A stretch of DNA of 64,000 nucleotides, taken from assembly GCA_017937485.1 (NCBI GenBank), contig JAGBDN010000003.1, positions 62,001 through 126,000 on the forward strand, read 5' to 3'. This DNA comes from Thermoguttaceae bacterium (GTDB lineage: Bacteria > Planctomycetota > Planctomycetia > Pirellulales > Thermoguttaceae). Both the position numbers and the translations under genes were made by a program. The first letter of the stretch is position 1, and each line of letters begins with the position of its first letter. The notes beneath the pieces are model-generated. The model did no database searches. It had not been told where the DNA came from and saw only the letters and a list, made by a program, of their open reading frames with translations. Positions 54,553-63,797 of this stretch are shown one piece after another.

Positions 54553-55452
54553 TCGAAATCCTTCTTATTCAATCCGTTCGACGTTCTTCGACAACGAAAA
54601 CGCCCGACGCCGTTTCGAACGCGCTCGCCGCCGACGGCGACCAACGGCCTCCAAAGCGCGCCGCTCTCGGCGTCGATTTTTTCGTCGACGCCGACGCGGC
54701 GGTTCGTCTATATTATAATGATAATCCGAAGAGGCGCAATTTGGAACGCCCCCCCGCCCTTTTTTTGAAAAATTTTTCGCAATTTGGGCGATTGAGCCGA
54801 TTCTATCGTTTAAACAACCGCGCTATCCTTCTCGCGTTCGAGCTTCGACGTCCGCGCTCGCCCCCGCCGCCCCATTTAATCCGCGCGCCCGTTCTAATCC
54901 GTCTTTTCGCGCCGCGGTTCTTAGGCGCGGCGCGGCGACTTTAGCGTCGTCCCGCGTCAACTCGATTTTTTCTTCACAAAAAAACGCGCCGAACGTTGCA
55001 ACCGGAGCGACCGGAAAAACCTTGTCGAAAACGCTTTTGATTTTATTTTTTTCCCATTCGGACGATTCTAGCAAAGTGAAAAAAAGAAACGGAGCTAGCG
55101 CGCCGCCGCGCGCGGTCTAAACTTCGTCGAACGTAAGAAAGCCGACGTCGAAAACGCCTCTCTCGCCGAGACGTTTTTCTCGCTTTCGCTTTTCTCGCGC
55201 CCCGACGAAACCGCTCCGTTCCCACGGCGATCGGGCCAATCGACGCGGCGCGCGTTCTCCGCGTCGAGACGATTCGCGGTTAGTTTTCGCGTTTTTGTCA
55301 TTAATATATATGCAAACGAAAACGCCGCGACGCGACGCGCCCTCGCCCCGATGTTTTAACGGCGTTTCCCTTTTGTCCGAATCGCTCGACGCGATTCGAA
55401 CCGAAACGCGGACGCTTAGCGTCGACCCGCGGAATAGCAACGGACTTTGTTT
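54553..55452. other. 900-base intergenic region, no supported gene
   Basis: It holds the promoter at 54712-54739 and a perfect 9-bp hairpin, CGCGCCGCG (54908-54916) with CGCGGCGCG (54926-54934). TTAATATATATGC at 55300-55312 is AT-rich and may be the promoter of the GAF gene. The open frames have Arg/Ser-rich shadows and no ribosome-binding sites of note. Confidence 0.45.
54712..54739 (-). promoter_or_regulatory. Sigma70-like promoter of the PQQ-propeller gene
   Basis: TTGCGC (54739-54734), a 16-base spacer and TATAAT (54717-54712) lie about 160 bases before the ATG at 54552. The same AT core also reads TATAAT on the plus strand (54714-54719). Confidence 0.55.
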
Positions 55453-56400
55453 ATGAATCCCGAAAATTTTAGCGATCGATCTTTTCGCGATTTTCCCGTC
55501 AAGAAAAAATGGTGCGATCCCAACGACGTTCCGTTCGTCGGAAGCCTCCCGGAAACCTTGCGCGTCTTCCAAAAAGTCGCCGGTTACGATCTCCGCTTCT
55601 TCCGCGCCGGTTCGTCCGAAAACGCCGCCGACGAGCAAACGTTTGAAAACGCGACGGAAACCTCCGAAAAAATCGTCCGAATTCCCGTCGGCGACCCGAA
55701 CGTTAAAATTTTCGGCGCGCTCGTCCTCCGCTCGGCGCCGAACGTCGAACCGCTCGTTCCTTGGACGACCGCCGTCGCGTTGGCCGAAACCTTGGCGACG
55801 ACGCTCGGCGAAAACTACCGTTGGCGCGCCGAACTCGTCGCTCGCGAAGCGGAATTGGCCGTCGAAGCGACGACGAACGTCGAATTAACCGACGACGGCG
55901 CCCGCCTCGCTTCCCGACTTCGCGACGTCCTGAAAACCGGAGCGAAAGCCCTCGGCGGGTTCGACGCCGCCGCGCTCTACCTCCTCGACGACGAAACGAC
56001 TCGCCTCAAAATCCGCGCTCTTTGGGGACTCCCGACCGACCGCTTCCTCGACCCGCCGCGTCCCCTGCGAGGCGCCCGCGCCGACGTCGAAGCGTTGCTC
56101 GGCAGCGCCGTCGTTCTCAACGAAGCCTACTTGGCCGAAGCCTGGAAAGCGCCGGAAGATTTCGATTGTTCCCTTTGCGTTCCCGTCGCCTCCGAAACGA
56201 CGATTCTCGGCACAATTTGGTACTTTTCGAATCAAAAAAAGGAAATCGAAACGCGCGAACTGGAAACGCTCGAATTGATCGCCGGTCGAATCGTCGCCGA
56301 ACTGGAAAAAGAAAAATTGCGCCAAGAAAACGAACGCTTAGCGGTTTCGCGTCGCAACTGGGAAAAAAGCGGCGAGGAAACGTCGCGTAAAGAAAGTTAG
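55453..56400 (+). CDS. GAF domain protein
   Basis: This 315-residue soluble protein has a C-terminal half that reads as a GAF domain (ALGGFDAAALYLLDDETTRLKIRALWGLP, CSLCVPVASETTILGTIWYFSNQKK), followed by a charged helix (ELEKEKLRQENERLAVSRRNWEKS). The N-terminal 100 residues are not recognised. There is no attached kinase, cyclase or phosphatase domain, so it may sense a ligand and pass a signal through a partner. The ATG at 55453 has only a weak ribosome-binding site. Neighbours on both sides are unrelated. Confidence 0.75.
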   Translation: MNPENFSDRSFRDFPVKKKWCDPNDVPFVGSLPETLRVFQKVAGYDLRFFRAGSSENAADEQTFENATETSEKIVRIPVGDPNVKIFGALVLRSAPNVEPLVPWTTAVALAETLATTLGENYRWRAELVAREAELAVEATTNVELTDDGARLASRLRDVLKTGAKALGGFDAAALYLLDDETTRLKIRALWGLPTDRFLDPPRPLRGARADVEALLGSAVVLNEAYLAEAWKAPEDFDCSLCVPVASETTILGTIWYFSNQKKEIETRELETLELIAGRIVAELEKEKLRQENERLAVSRRNWEKSGEETSRKES

Positions 56401-56682
56401 GCAAAAAACGCAAAACGCGCAAAAAACACAAAACGGCGAACCTTAAAGGGTCGTCGTTTTTTTACCTATTTTAACGCGCAATTTCGTCTAACGCGCTTTT
56501 TAAGAATCGTTCGGGCAAGAAAGGGAAAAAAGATGAAAAAAATTTTCGTCTCCCCCCTTGCGACGCGCGACTCTTTATGTATATTGGGATATTAAACGGT
56601 ATTTCGAGCAAACGCCCCTGCGTCGTCCCCTTTTGGGCGTCGACGTTTCGGCGAAAGAAAACACACACGGTTGGTAAAAAAT

Positions 56683-56964
56683 ATGTCTAAACCTCCTGCA
56701 TTCAAAAAGAATCGTATCAATCGCAAACGTTCCAAGGCGAAGATCCGCAGCAAGAAACGCGATCCGTTGAGCGTCAACGGCGAACGTCCGCGCCCGATGT
56801 TCGTCGACTACAAAGACGTCGAACTCCTCAAAAAGCTGACGAGCCGCCAAGGCAAAATCATTAGCCGCCGTAAGACCGGTTGCTCCGCCGTCAGCCAACA
56901 CGCCGTCGCCGCCGCCGTCAAACGCGCGCGTTTTATGGCGTTGATGCCCTACGTCGGCGACTGA
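56683..56964 (+). CDS. rpsR: 30S ribosomal protein S18
   Basis: This is a 93-residue S18: a basic N-terminal arm ([19 protein letters not shown]) and then [33 protein letters not shown], the conserved core, ending [15 protein letters not shown] 56683 is used; TTG 56671 is in frame but unlikely. There is no obvious Shine-Dalgarno. The usual partners rpsF, ssb and rplI are not in this window. About 280 AT-rich bases precede it. Confidence 0.92.
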   Translation: MSKPPAFKKNRINRKRSKAKIRSKKRDPLSVNGERPRPMFVDYKDVELLKKLTSRQGKIISRRKTGCSAVSQHAVAAAVKRARFMALMPYVGD

Positions 56965-57354
56965 GTTTCGCCTCATTGATTTTCGACGCCGGAGCTTCGC
57001 TCGAAAAGTCGACCGCGCGGTTTTATTCCGCGTCGCCGCTTCGTTCGCGGTTCGGTTGAGTTGTTTCGCCAAACCGGCGACGCCGCGACGCGACGTTCCG
57101 CATTCCGTCGTCGAAAATCCTCCGAACGCTTTTCATAGCGAAACAGGTTTTGCGAATCGCGCGCTTTTGACGTTATCGCGTCGGCGCGCGGTTGGCAAAA
57201 CCTTTTATTCGTTTTAATCGCGCGACGTTTCCCCCCTCCCGGCGACGCCGCCGCGCCCTTTGCGCCCGTTTTGACGCACGTCGTCTTACGTCCCGTTTCG
57301 CGAGTCGCTTTTAAGCCTCGCTCCGCCTCTCGCCCTTGCGCAGGAGTCCGCGCT
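56965..57354. other. Intergenic region between rpsR and argB
   Basis: No gene is seen in these 390 bases, which are GC-rich with short complementary segments. No clear promoter hexamers or terminator were found. Confidence 0.35.
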
Positions 57355-58284
57355 ATGTCCGAACAAACGAGCCCCAACGCCGTTTCTTTCAACTCGATCG
57401 AAGAGGTCAGCCGCAAAGCCGACGTTCTTATCGAAGCGATGAAATGGATCCGCGAACACCGCGGCGCCACCGTCGTCGTCAAACTCGGCGGCAGCCTGAT
57501 GGAAGACGAAATCGCGATGATGCACCTCTTCACCGACCTCGTCTTTATGGAGTCGGTCGGGATTAAGCCGGTCGTCGTTCACGGGGGCGGCGCCGCGATC
57601 AGCCAAGCGATGAAAGACGCCGGAATCGAACCGCGCTTCGTTCAAGGTCGCCGTTACACCGACGACGCGACGCTCGCCGTCGTTCGCGAAGAATTGGCGC
57701 ACAAAATTTCGCGAAGCCTCGTCGACTCGATCAAATTTTACAGCGGTTTCGCCGTCGCGCTCTCCGACTGCTTCGACACGAACGTCCTTTACGGTCGCAA
57801 AACGGCGCAATTCGACGCGGACGGCGCCGAAATCGACCTCGGTTGGGTCGGCGAAGTTACCCGCGTCGACGTCGATAAAATCCGCGAATACTGCGACCGC
57901 GGCGTCATTCCGGTCATCCCGTCGTACACGATCGTCGACGACGGCGGGCGCAACGGTTTGAACGTCAACGCCGACGTCGCCGCGACCGAAGTCGCCAAAC
58001 AACTCGGCGCCGACAAGCTCGTTTTCGTCAGCGAAGTCAACGGCGTCCGCACCGACCCGAACGATCCGGCCTCGATGATCAACTCGCTGACCGCCGACGA
58101 AGCGAAAAAACTCCTCGCGTCCGGCGCCATCATCGGCGGGATGATTCCGAAAATCCAATCCTGCTTGAAGACGCTCGAACGCGGCGTCAAGAAGATTCAC
58201 ATTATAAACGGTCGCATCCGCCACGCGCTCCTGCTGGAAATCTTCACCAGCCAAGGCGTCGGGACGGAAATCGTCCAGGACTAA
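57355..58284 (+). CDS. argB: Acetylglutamate kinase
   Basis: This 309-residue protein carries out the second step of arginine synthesis, phosphorylating N-acetylglutamate. Motifs: VVKLGGSLM near 42-50, VVVHGGGAAISQAM near 71-84, NGLNVNADVAATEVAKQL and GGMIPKIQSCL. The N-terminal helix SRKADVLIEAMKWIREHRG matches the extra helix of the arginine-sensitive hexameric enzymes, so feedback inhibition by arginine is likely (inference). AGGAG lies about 10 bases before the ATG. argD and argF follow on the same strand. Confidence 0.93.
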   Translation: MSEQTSPNAVSFNSIEEVSRKADVLIEAMKWIREHRGATVVVKLGGSLMEDEIAMMHLFTDLVFMESVGIKPVVVHGGGAAISQAMKDAGIEPRFVQGRRYTDDATLAVVREELAHKISRSLVDSIKFYSGFAVALSDCFDTNVLYGRKTAQFDADGAEIDLGWVGEVTRVDVDKIREYCDRGVIPVIPSYTIVDDGGRNGLNVNADVAATEVAKQLGADKLVFVSEVNGVRTDPNDPASMINSLTADEAKKLLASGAIIGGMIPKIQSCLKTLERGVKKIHIINGRIRHALLLEIFTSQGVGTEIVQD

Positions 58285-58328
58285 CCGCTCGCCGACTTTT
58301 TTGGCAAGCAAGGCGTTTTAGGCAAATT

Positions 58329-58390
58329 AAGCGCGCCTTGGCAAACGGTCGATTTCGACCGAAAAAGCCTTTTCCGTCGGAGGCGCGCTT
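58329..58390 (+). terminator. Nested hairpin between argB and argD
   Basis: The outer stem AAGCGCGCCT (58329-58338) with AGGCGCGCTT (58381-58390) encloses an inner perfect stem CGGTCGA/TCGACCG (58346-58361). It lies 45 bases after argB. It may end argB transcription or act as a leader element for argD. Confidence 0.5.
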
Positions 58391-58546
58391 TCCGCTCCCG
58401 TCGGTCGCGCGTTTGTATCCTTAATTTGCCGTCGACGCTCGTTTCGCGTCCGCTTCCCGCTCGAGTTTGACGCTCGAACGCCGGACGCGCCCCGTTTTAA
58501 CCGCCCTTCCCGCGACCGAAATCGCGCTCGGACGGAGTTTTTGCGT

Positions 58547-58552
58547 TAAAAT
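58547..58552 (+). promoter_or_regulatory. Possible -10 of argD
   Basis: TAAAAT lies 27 bases before the argD start; the -35 is poor. It suggests argDF can be transcribed separately from argB. Confidence 0.35.
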
Positions 58553-58578
58553 AGGTTACCTAGGAAGTTTAAACCGCA

Positions 58579-59769
58579 ATGTCCAGAAGCTCGCAAGAAA
58601 TTATTTCGCTCTTCGACGAATACGTCATCCCGAACTACACCCGTTACCCGGTCGCGCTCGTTCGCGGCGAAGGGCCGTACATTTGGGACGCCGAGGGCGT
58701 TCGTTATCTCGACTTTTTCCCGGGTTGGGGTTGCAACCTCTTCGGGCACTGTCCGAAACCGGTCGTCGAAGCGCTGAAAAAGCAAGTCGAGCGTCTTCTG
58801 CACGTCCCGAACAGCTGGCACCAAGAAGAACAAGGCGTTTGGGCGAAAATGCTCTCCGAACGCGGTTTCGGCGGCAAAGCGTTCTTCTGCAACTCTGGCG
58901 CCGAAGCGAACGAAGCGGCGATTAAGCTCGTCCGCCTCCACTCGACGCCGAAGGGCAAATACAAGATCATCACCTTCCAAGACTCCTTCCACGGACGCAC
59001 GATGGCGACCGCGACCGCGACCGCGCAACCGAAGTACCAAAAAGGCTTGGAACCGATGCTTCCCGGTTTCGTTTACGTCCCTTACGGCGACTTGGCGGCG
59101 GTCGAAGCGGCGATCGACGACGAAACCGCGGCGATTATGATCGAGCCGATCCAAGGCGAAGGCGGCGTCCGCGTTCCTCCGCCGGGCTTCCTCGAAGGGT
59201 TGCGCGCTCTTTGCGATAAAAACGATATGCTCCTCGTTTTCGACGAAGTCCAAACGGGGATGGGGCGCACCGGGAAATGGTTCGCGTATCAATATTTCAA
59301 CGTCGTTCCGGACGTGATCACGTTGGCCAAGGCGCTCTGCAGCGGCGTCGCGGCGGGCGCGATGATGACGACGAAAGAACTGGCGCCGAGTTTGCGTCGC
59401 GGGATGCACGCTTCGACGTTCGGCGGGAACTCCGTCGCCGCCGCGGCCGGTATCGCGACGATCGAAATGATCGAAAACGAGGGTCTCCTCGAAAAAGCGA
59501 CCGTCCTCGAACAACGCGCCAAAGAACGTATGAACAAGTGGGCGACCGAACTCGACTTCATTCAAGAAGTTCGCGGCGTCGGGGCGATGATCGGTCTCGA
59601 ACTGAAAATCGACGGCGCTTGCTTCGTCGAACGCTGTATGAAAGAAAAACTGTTGATCAACTGCACGCACGGCTCGGTTATCCGACTCCTTCCGGCGGTT
59701 AACACGCCGCTCGACGTTTTCGACGAAGGTCTCGATATCCTTGAAGCCGCTTTGAAGAAGGGAGCCTAA
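58579..59769 (+). CDS. argD: Acetylornithine aminotransferase
   Basis: This 396-residue class III PLP aminotransferase is the fourth step of arginine synthesis. It has LDFFPGWGCNLFGHCPKPV, FFCNSGAEANEAAIKL near 98-113, FHGRTMATATATAQPKYQKG, FDEVQTGMGRTGKWFAYQ near 217-234, and the PLP lysine in ITLAKALCSGV near 251. It lies 5 bases before argF. The family overlaps with other omega-aminotransferases, but the operon with argF fixes the role. Confidence 0.93.
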   Translation: MSRSSQEIISLFDEYVIPNYTRYPVALVRGEGPYIWDAEGVRYLDFFPGWGCNLFGHCPKPVVEALKKQVERLLHVPNSWHQEEQGVWAKMLSERGFGGKAFFCNSGAEANEAAIKLVRLHSTPKGKYKIITFQDSFHGRTMATATATAQPKYQKGLEPMLPGFVYVPYGDLAAVEAAIDDETAAIMIEPIQGEGGVRVPPPGFLEGLRALCDKNDMLLVFDEVQTGMGRTGKWFAYQYFNVVPDVITLAKALCSGVAAGAMMTTKELAPSLRRGMHASTFGGNSVAAAAGIATIEMIENEGLLEKATVLEQRAKERMNKWATELDFIQEVRGVGAMIGLELKIDGACFVERCMKEKLLINCTHGSVIRLLPAVNTPLDVFDEGLDILEAALKKGA

Positions 59770-59774
59770 TTCCG

Positions 59775-60698
59775 ATGAAACCGCGCCACATCCTTTCGCT
59801 CGCCGACGTTTCGGTCGACGAACTGAAATCGATTTTGCGAATCGCCGAAGAATTGAAGGCCGACTTCAAGAAGGGCGTCCGTCCGAAGCGCCTCGACGGC
59901 AAAGTGTTGGGCCTCATTTTCGAAAAGATGTCGCTCCGCACCCGCGTCAGTTTCGAAGCCGGAATGACGCACCTCGGCGGCGGCTCGATGCTCCTCGAAG
60001 AGCAGCACATCGGCCTCGGCAAGCGCGAGTCGGTTCCGGACGTTTCCCGCGTCCTTAGCTCGATGGTCGACTGCATCGTTTTCCGCGCCAAAAAACATAC
60101 GACGGTCGAAGAGTTTGCGAAATACTCGACCGTTCCGGTTATCAACGCGCTGACCGACAAGTCGCACCCCTGCCAAGCGTTGGCCGACATGCTGACGATT
60201 AAGGAAGAGTTCGGCTCCTTCGACGACGTGAAAATCGCTTGGATCGGCGACTCGAACAACGTCGCGGCCAGCTTGGTCGAAGCGTCGGCGATGCTCGGCG
60301 TCAAAATCGTTATTTCGTCGCCGGAAGGATACCGCTTCAGCGACGCGGAAATCGCCGAGATGACCGCGCAAGCGCAACCCGGGTTCGAACTCGAACAAAT
60401 CGCCGACCCGACGGAAGCGGTTCGCGGTTGCAACGTCCTTTACACCGACGTTTGGGTCAGTATGGGTCAAGAAAGCGAAGAGGCGAAACGCAAGGCCGAC
60501 TTCGCCGCGTACCAAGTCAACGGCGACCTGATGAAAGCGGCCCGTCCGGACGCGATTTTCCTCCACTGCCTCCCGGCGCGCCGCGGTTTGGAAGTTACCG
60601 ACGAGGTGATGGACTCGCCGCAAAGCCGAATCGTCGAGGAAGCGTCGAACCGTATGCACGCGCAAAAGGGCCTCCTCGTTTGGCTCTTGGAAAACTAA
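59775..60698 (+). CDS. argF: Ornithine carbamoyltransferase
   Basis: This 307-residue protein condenses ornithine and carbamoyl phosphate to citrulline. The carbamoyl-phosphate motif is SLRTRVSFE near 53-61, where STRTR is more usual. HPCQALADMLT near 133, WIGDSNNVAASL and FLHCLPARRG near 265 complete the active site. The ribosome-binding site GGGAG lies at the end of argD, so translation is coupled. It is followed at 60705-60724 by a short AAACCG/CGGTTT stem. Confidence 0.94.
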   Translation: MKPRHILSLADVSVDELKSILRIAEELKADFKKGVRPKRLDGKVLGLIFEKMSLRTRVSFEAGMTHLGGGSMLLEEQHIGLGKRESVPDVSRVLSSMVDCIVFRAKKHTTVEEFAKYSTVPVINALTDKSHPCQALADMLTIKEEFGSFDDVKIAWIGDSNNVAASLVEASAMLGVKIVISSPEGYRFSDAEIAEMTAQAQPGFELEQIADPTEAVRGCNVLYTDVWVSMGQESEEAKRKADFAAYQVNGDLMKAARPDAIFLHCLPARRGLEVTDEVMDSPQSRIVEEASNRMHAQKGLLVWLLEN

Positions 60699-60893
60699 GC
60701 GCCGAAACCGTTTCGAGTCGGTTTTACGCCGCTCGGCGACGATTTTGCCCTTAACTTAACCGAACGTCGCGGCGCCGCGTTGAAAGCGACGGCGCGACGT
60801 TTTCGTTTTAAAAATCGACATTTTTCCCCGTTTTACCCTAATTTTCGTCGGCGGAACGTTCCCCGAACGCCCCCCTATTTTCCCGAGGCGCCC

Positions 60894-63332
60894 ATGTTTA
60901 TCTCTCTTGACTGGATTTCCGATTTTGTCGATATTTCCGACGTCGAGCCGAAAGTCGTCGCCGACCGTTTGACGATGGCGACCGCCGAAGTCGAAGGTTG
61001 GTCGACGCTGACCCGTTACGTCGACGGCGTTTACGTCGGCGAAGTCGTTTCCGCCGAGCCGTTCGAGACTGAAGACGGCAAAAAGCGAACGTTCTGCAAG
61101 GTCGACTGCGGAGAGCGCGGCGTCTTCACGACCGTTTGCGGCGCGGCGAACGCTCGCGTCGGTTTGAAGTCGGCGTTCGCCCCGGCCGGAACGACGCTCG
61201 GCGAGAAAAAGATCGAAGCCGCCGAGGTTTACGGTCGCCCGAGTCAAGGGATCTTGTGCAGCGCCGCCGAACTCGGAATGAGCGATTGGCACGAAATCGT
61301 CTTCGAGTGCCCCGCGTCGACGCCCAGCGGCGCCCCGTTCTCCGATTTCGTCCCGGCGACCGACGTTTTGATCGAAGTCGACAACAAGAGCCTGACGCAC
61401 CGCCCCGACCTTTGGGGCCATTACGGCTTCGCTCGCGAATTGGCGGCAATTTTCCACCGCGAATTGAAACCGCTTCCGCGACACAGTGTCGACCAATACG
61501 CCGACCTCCCGGCCTTTCCGGTCGAAATCGCCGACGAAAACTGCCCCTGCTACTCCGGAATCGTTTTCGGAATCGAAGCGGGCGCGGCGCAAGTCCCGTC
61601 GCCGATTAAGATGCAGCGCCGCCTGCACGCGCTCGGCCAACGCACTTACGACCTCCTCGTCGACGTTACGAACTACGTTTCGCTCGAACTCGGTCAACCG
61701 ACGCACGCCTTCGACGCCGACAAAGTCTCGAACATCCGCGTCGCGCCGATGGGAGCGCCGGGCGTCTTCACGACGCTCGACGGAACGGAACGCAAGATGC
61801 AAGCGGACGATATGATGATTTGCGACGGTTCGAAACCGGTCGCGATCGCCGGGATTATGGGCGGTCTCGAAACGGAAATCACCGGCTCGTCGACCCGCGT
61901 TATGCTCGAATCGGCGAACTTCCGCGCCGCTCGCATTCGCCGCACCGCCGGTCGTTTGAATCTCCGCACCGACGCGTCGCAACGTTACGAAAAAACGCAA
62001 CCGCCGGCAAACGTTAAAGTTGGGACGGAGCGCATCTTGAAGCTCGTCGAAGAGTCGGGCGTCGCTTACCGCGTCGAAACCCGTTTCTCGCTCGCGGGCG
62101 ACCTCCAAGACGAGACGCGTTGGATCGAACTCCCGCCGGGTCGCTTGAACAAACTCGTCGGCGTCGATTTCCCGCAAGAAAAAGCGCTCGAAATTCTCCG
62201 CTCCATCGAGTTCCAAGCGGACTACCTCCCGGACGGAACGCTCCGCGTCGGCGTCCCGGCGTTCCGCAGTACGAAGGATATTTCGATCGAAGAGGATATC
62301 GTCGAAGAAGTTACGCGCATTTACGGTTTCGACAATATCGCGCCGATTTTGCCGGAAGCGCCGCTGAAACCGCTTTACGTCGAGGAGTACATTCGCCTCG
62401 AACACCGCGCCCGTCGCTTGCTCGCGCTCGGTTACGGCTTCCTCGAAGTTCACAATTACGGCTGGACGAACGACAATTGGACGGCGGCGCTCGGTTTCGA
62501 CGCGGGCGAAACGTTGACGCTCCTGAACCCGGTTTCCCCGGCGGAGTCGCATCTTCGCACGACCCTTATGCCGAACCTCCTCGCGCTCGTCGCGAAGAAC
62601 CGTCCGTTCCGCGATTCGTTCCGTTACTTCGAACTCGGTCGCGTCTACCGCTTAATCGGCGCCGTCGACGACCAACGCAAGCCTAAGGACAGCGCGGAAA
62701 AATGCGACGAAGTCCCGCGTTTGAGCGGCGTTAGCTTCGTTCAATCGGGCGTTTCGATCGACGATCATTACCTCGAAATTAAGGCGGCGATCGAAGATTT
62801 GGGCTCGATTTTCCTCCAAAACAACGAAGAGTTGAAGTTCGTCGCGACGAAAGAAGACAAAACGCCTTGGCAAACGGTCGATCATTCGGTCGAAATTTAC
62901 CGCGGCGAAACGAAAATCGGCGCGCTCGGCGTTCTCGACAAGAAAGCGCTTTCCGTCGTCTCGCCGGAAGGCGGGCAAGTCGTTTGGTTCGAGCTGGAAC
63001 TCGACCGATTCGCCGGGAACCTTTACCCGTCGCTTCGTTTCGTCGAACCGCCGAAGTTCCCCGGTTCTTGGCAAGACTTCTCGCTCGTTTGGCCGCTTGA
63101 ATCCGGGTACGAAGGCCTTTCGGCGAAACTCGACGAGTTCGCGCACCCGCTCCTGTTGAAACGCTCGTTCCTGACGATGTACAAAGGCAAGGGGCTCGAA
63201 AAGGGGACGGCGAGCTACTCGTTCCGCTTCGAAATCGGCGCGACCGACCACACGCTCAGCGGCGAAGAAATCGACGATTTCCACCAAAAATTCCTCGATT
63301 TCCTCAAAGCGAACGAAATTTCGCTCCGTTAA
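60894..63332 (+). CDS. pheT: Phenylalanyl-tRNA synthetase beta subunit
   Basis: This 812-residue protein is close to the family's usual length of about 800. The N-terminal MFISLDWISDFVDIS is followed by a tRNA-binding (EMAP/OB) domain (VYVGEVVSAEPF...KVDCGERGVFTTVCGAANARVG), the B3/B4 editing domain (VLIEVDNKSLTHRPDLWGHYG), B5 (IELPPGRLNKLVGVDF), the catalytic-like core and a C-terminal anticodon-binding FDX-ACB domain (FPGSWQDFSLVWP...). The partner pheS is not adjacent. ATG 60894 has GAGG about 7 bases upstream. A strong terminator follows. Confidence 0.95.
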   Translation: MFISLDWISDFVDISDVEPKVVADRLTMATAEVEGWSTLTRYVDGVYVGEVVSAEPFETEDGKKRTFCKVDCGERGVFTTVCGAANARVGLKSAFAPAGTTLGEKKIEAAEVYGRPSQGILCSAAELGMSDWHEIVFECPASTPSGAPFSDFVPATDVLIEVDNKSLTHRPDLWGHYGFARELAAIFHRELKPLPRHSVDQYADLPAFPVEIADENCPCYSGIVFGIEAGAAQVPSPIKMQRRLHALGQRTYDLLVDVTNYVSLELGQPTHAFDADKVSNIRVAPMGAPGVFTTLDGTERKMQADDMMICDGSKPVAIAGIMGGLETEITGSSTRVMLESANFRAARIRRTAGRLNLRTDASQRYEKTQPPANVKVGTERILKLVEESGVAYRVETRFSLAGDLQDETRWIELPPGRLNKLVGVDFPQEKALEILRSIEFQADYLPDGTLRVGVPAFRSTKDISIEEDIVEEVTRIYGFDNIAPILPEAPLKPLYVEEYIRLEHRARRLLALGYGFLEVHNYGWTNDNWTAALGFDAGETLTLLNPVSPAESHLRTTLMPNLLALVAKNRPFRDSFRYFELGRVYRLIGAVDDQRKPKDSAEKCDEVPRLSGVSFVQSGVSIDDHYLEIKAAIEDLGSIFLQNNEELKFVATKEDKTPWQTVDHSVEIYRGETKIGALGVLDKKALSVVSPEGGQVVWFELELDRFAGNLYPSLRFVEPPKFPGSWQDFSLVWPLESGYEGLSAKLDEFAHPLLLKRSFLTMYKGKGLEKGTASYSFRFEIGATDHTLSGEEIDDFHQKFLDFLKANEISLR

Positions 63333-63403
63333 TTCGATTTTAAACCGCTAAACGCCGCCGTTTTCTCCGCGATTTCGGCGTCGACGGTTCGCGTTCGCGC
63401 TCT

Positions 63404-63436
63404 AAAAGACCGTTCGTTCCGACGAGCGGTCTTTTT
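63404..63436 (+). terminator. Intrinsic terminator downstream of pheT
   Basis: GACCGTTCG (63408-63416) pairs with CGAGCGGTC (63423-63431), with one G-U pair and a 6-base loop. A4 precedes it and T5 follows. Confidence 0.9.
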
Positions 63437-63797
63437 CTATTTTGCGCCGTTTCGCTATTTCCCGCGCTTCATCGGTTCCTCCCATCTTGCCGTTTTCTCC
63501 TTGTTTTCCCCGTTCGACGTTTCGCCGCCGTCGACGCGTTCGTTTCAATCCTCGCAACCGTTCCAACGCGTCCGCCGCCGCCGGGAAAACGCTAACGTCG
63601 GGAAAAAAAGCGGTTATTTTGCGCGACGTTCCTTGATTTTCGCCGATATTCTCCATAAAATGAAGATAGCGGAGCGTTTCGGTTGGCGGCGCGCCCGCTT
63701 TATCCTCCCATTCCTCCCCGTTTTTCCAACTTAACAACCCGCCAATTTAGCGAGGCGGTCGCCAAGCGCGCCGTCCAAACCCAAACGAGGAAACGTT
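63437..63797. other. Intergenic region, no gene seen
   Basis: Between the pheT terminator and the last gene the frames are short and unconvincing. No clear promoter was found. Confidence 0.35.

Noticed and set aside
55117..55638. Minus-strand frame overlapping the GAF gene start
   Set aside because: It overlaps the GAF coding region and has shadow-like composition.
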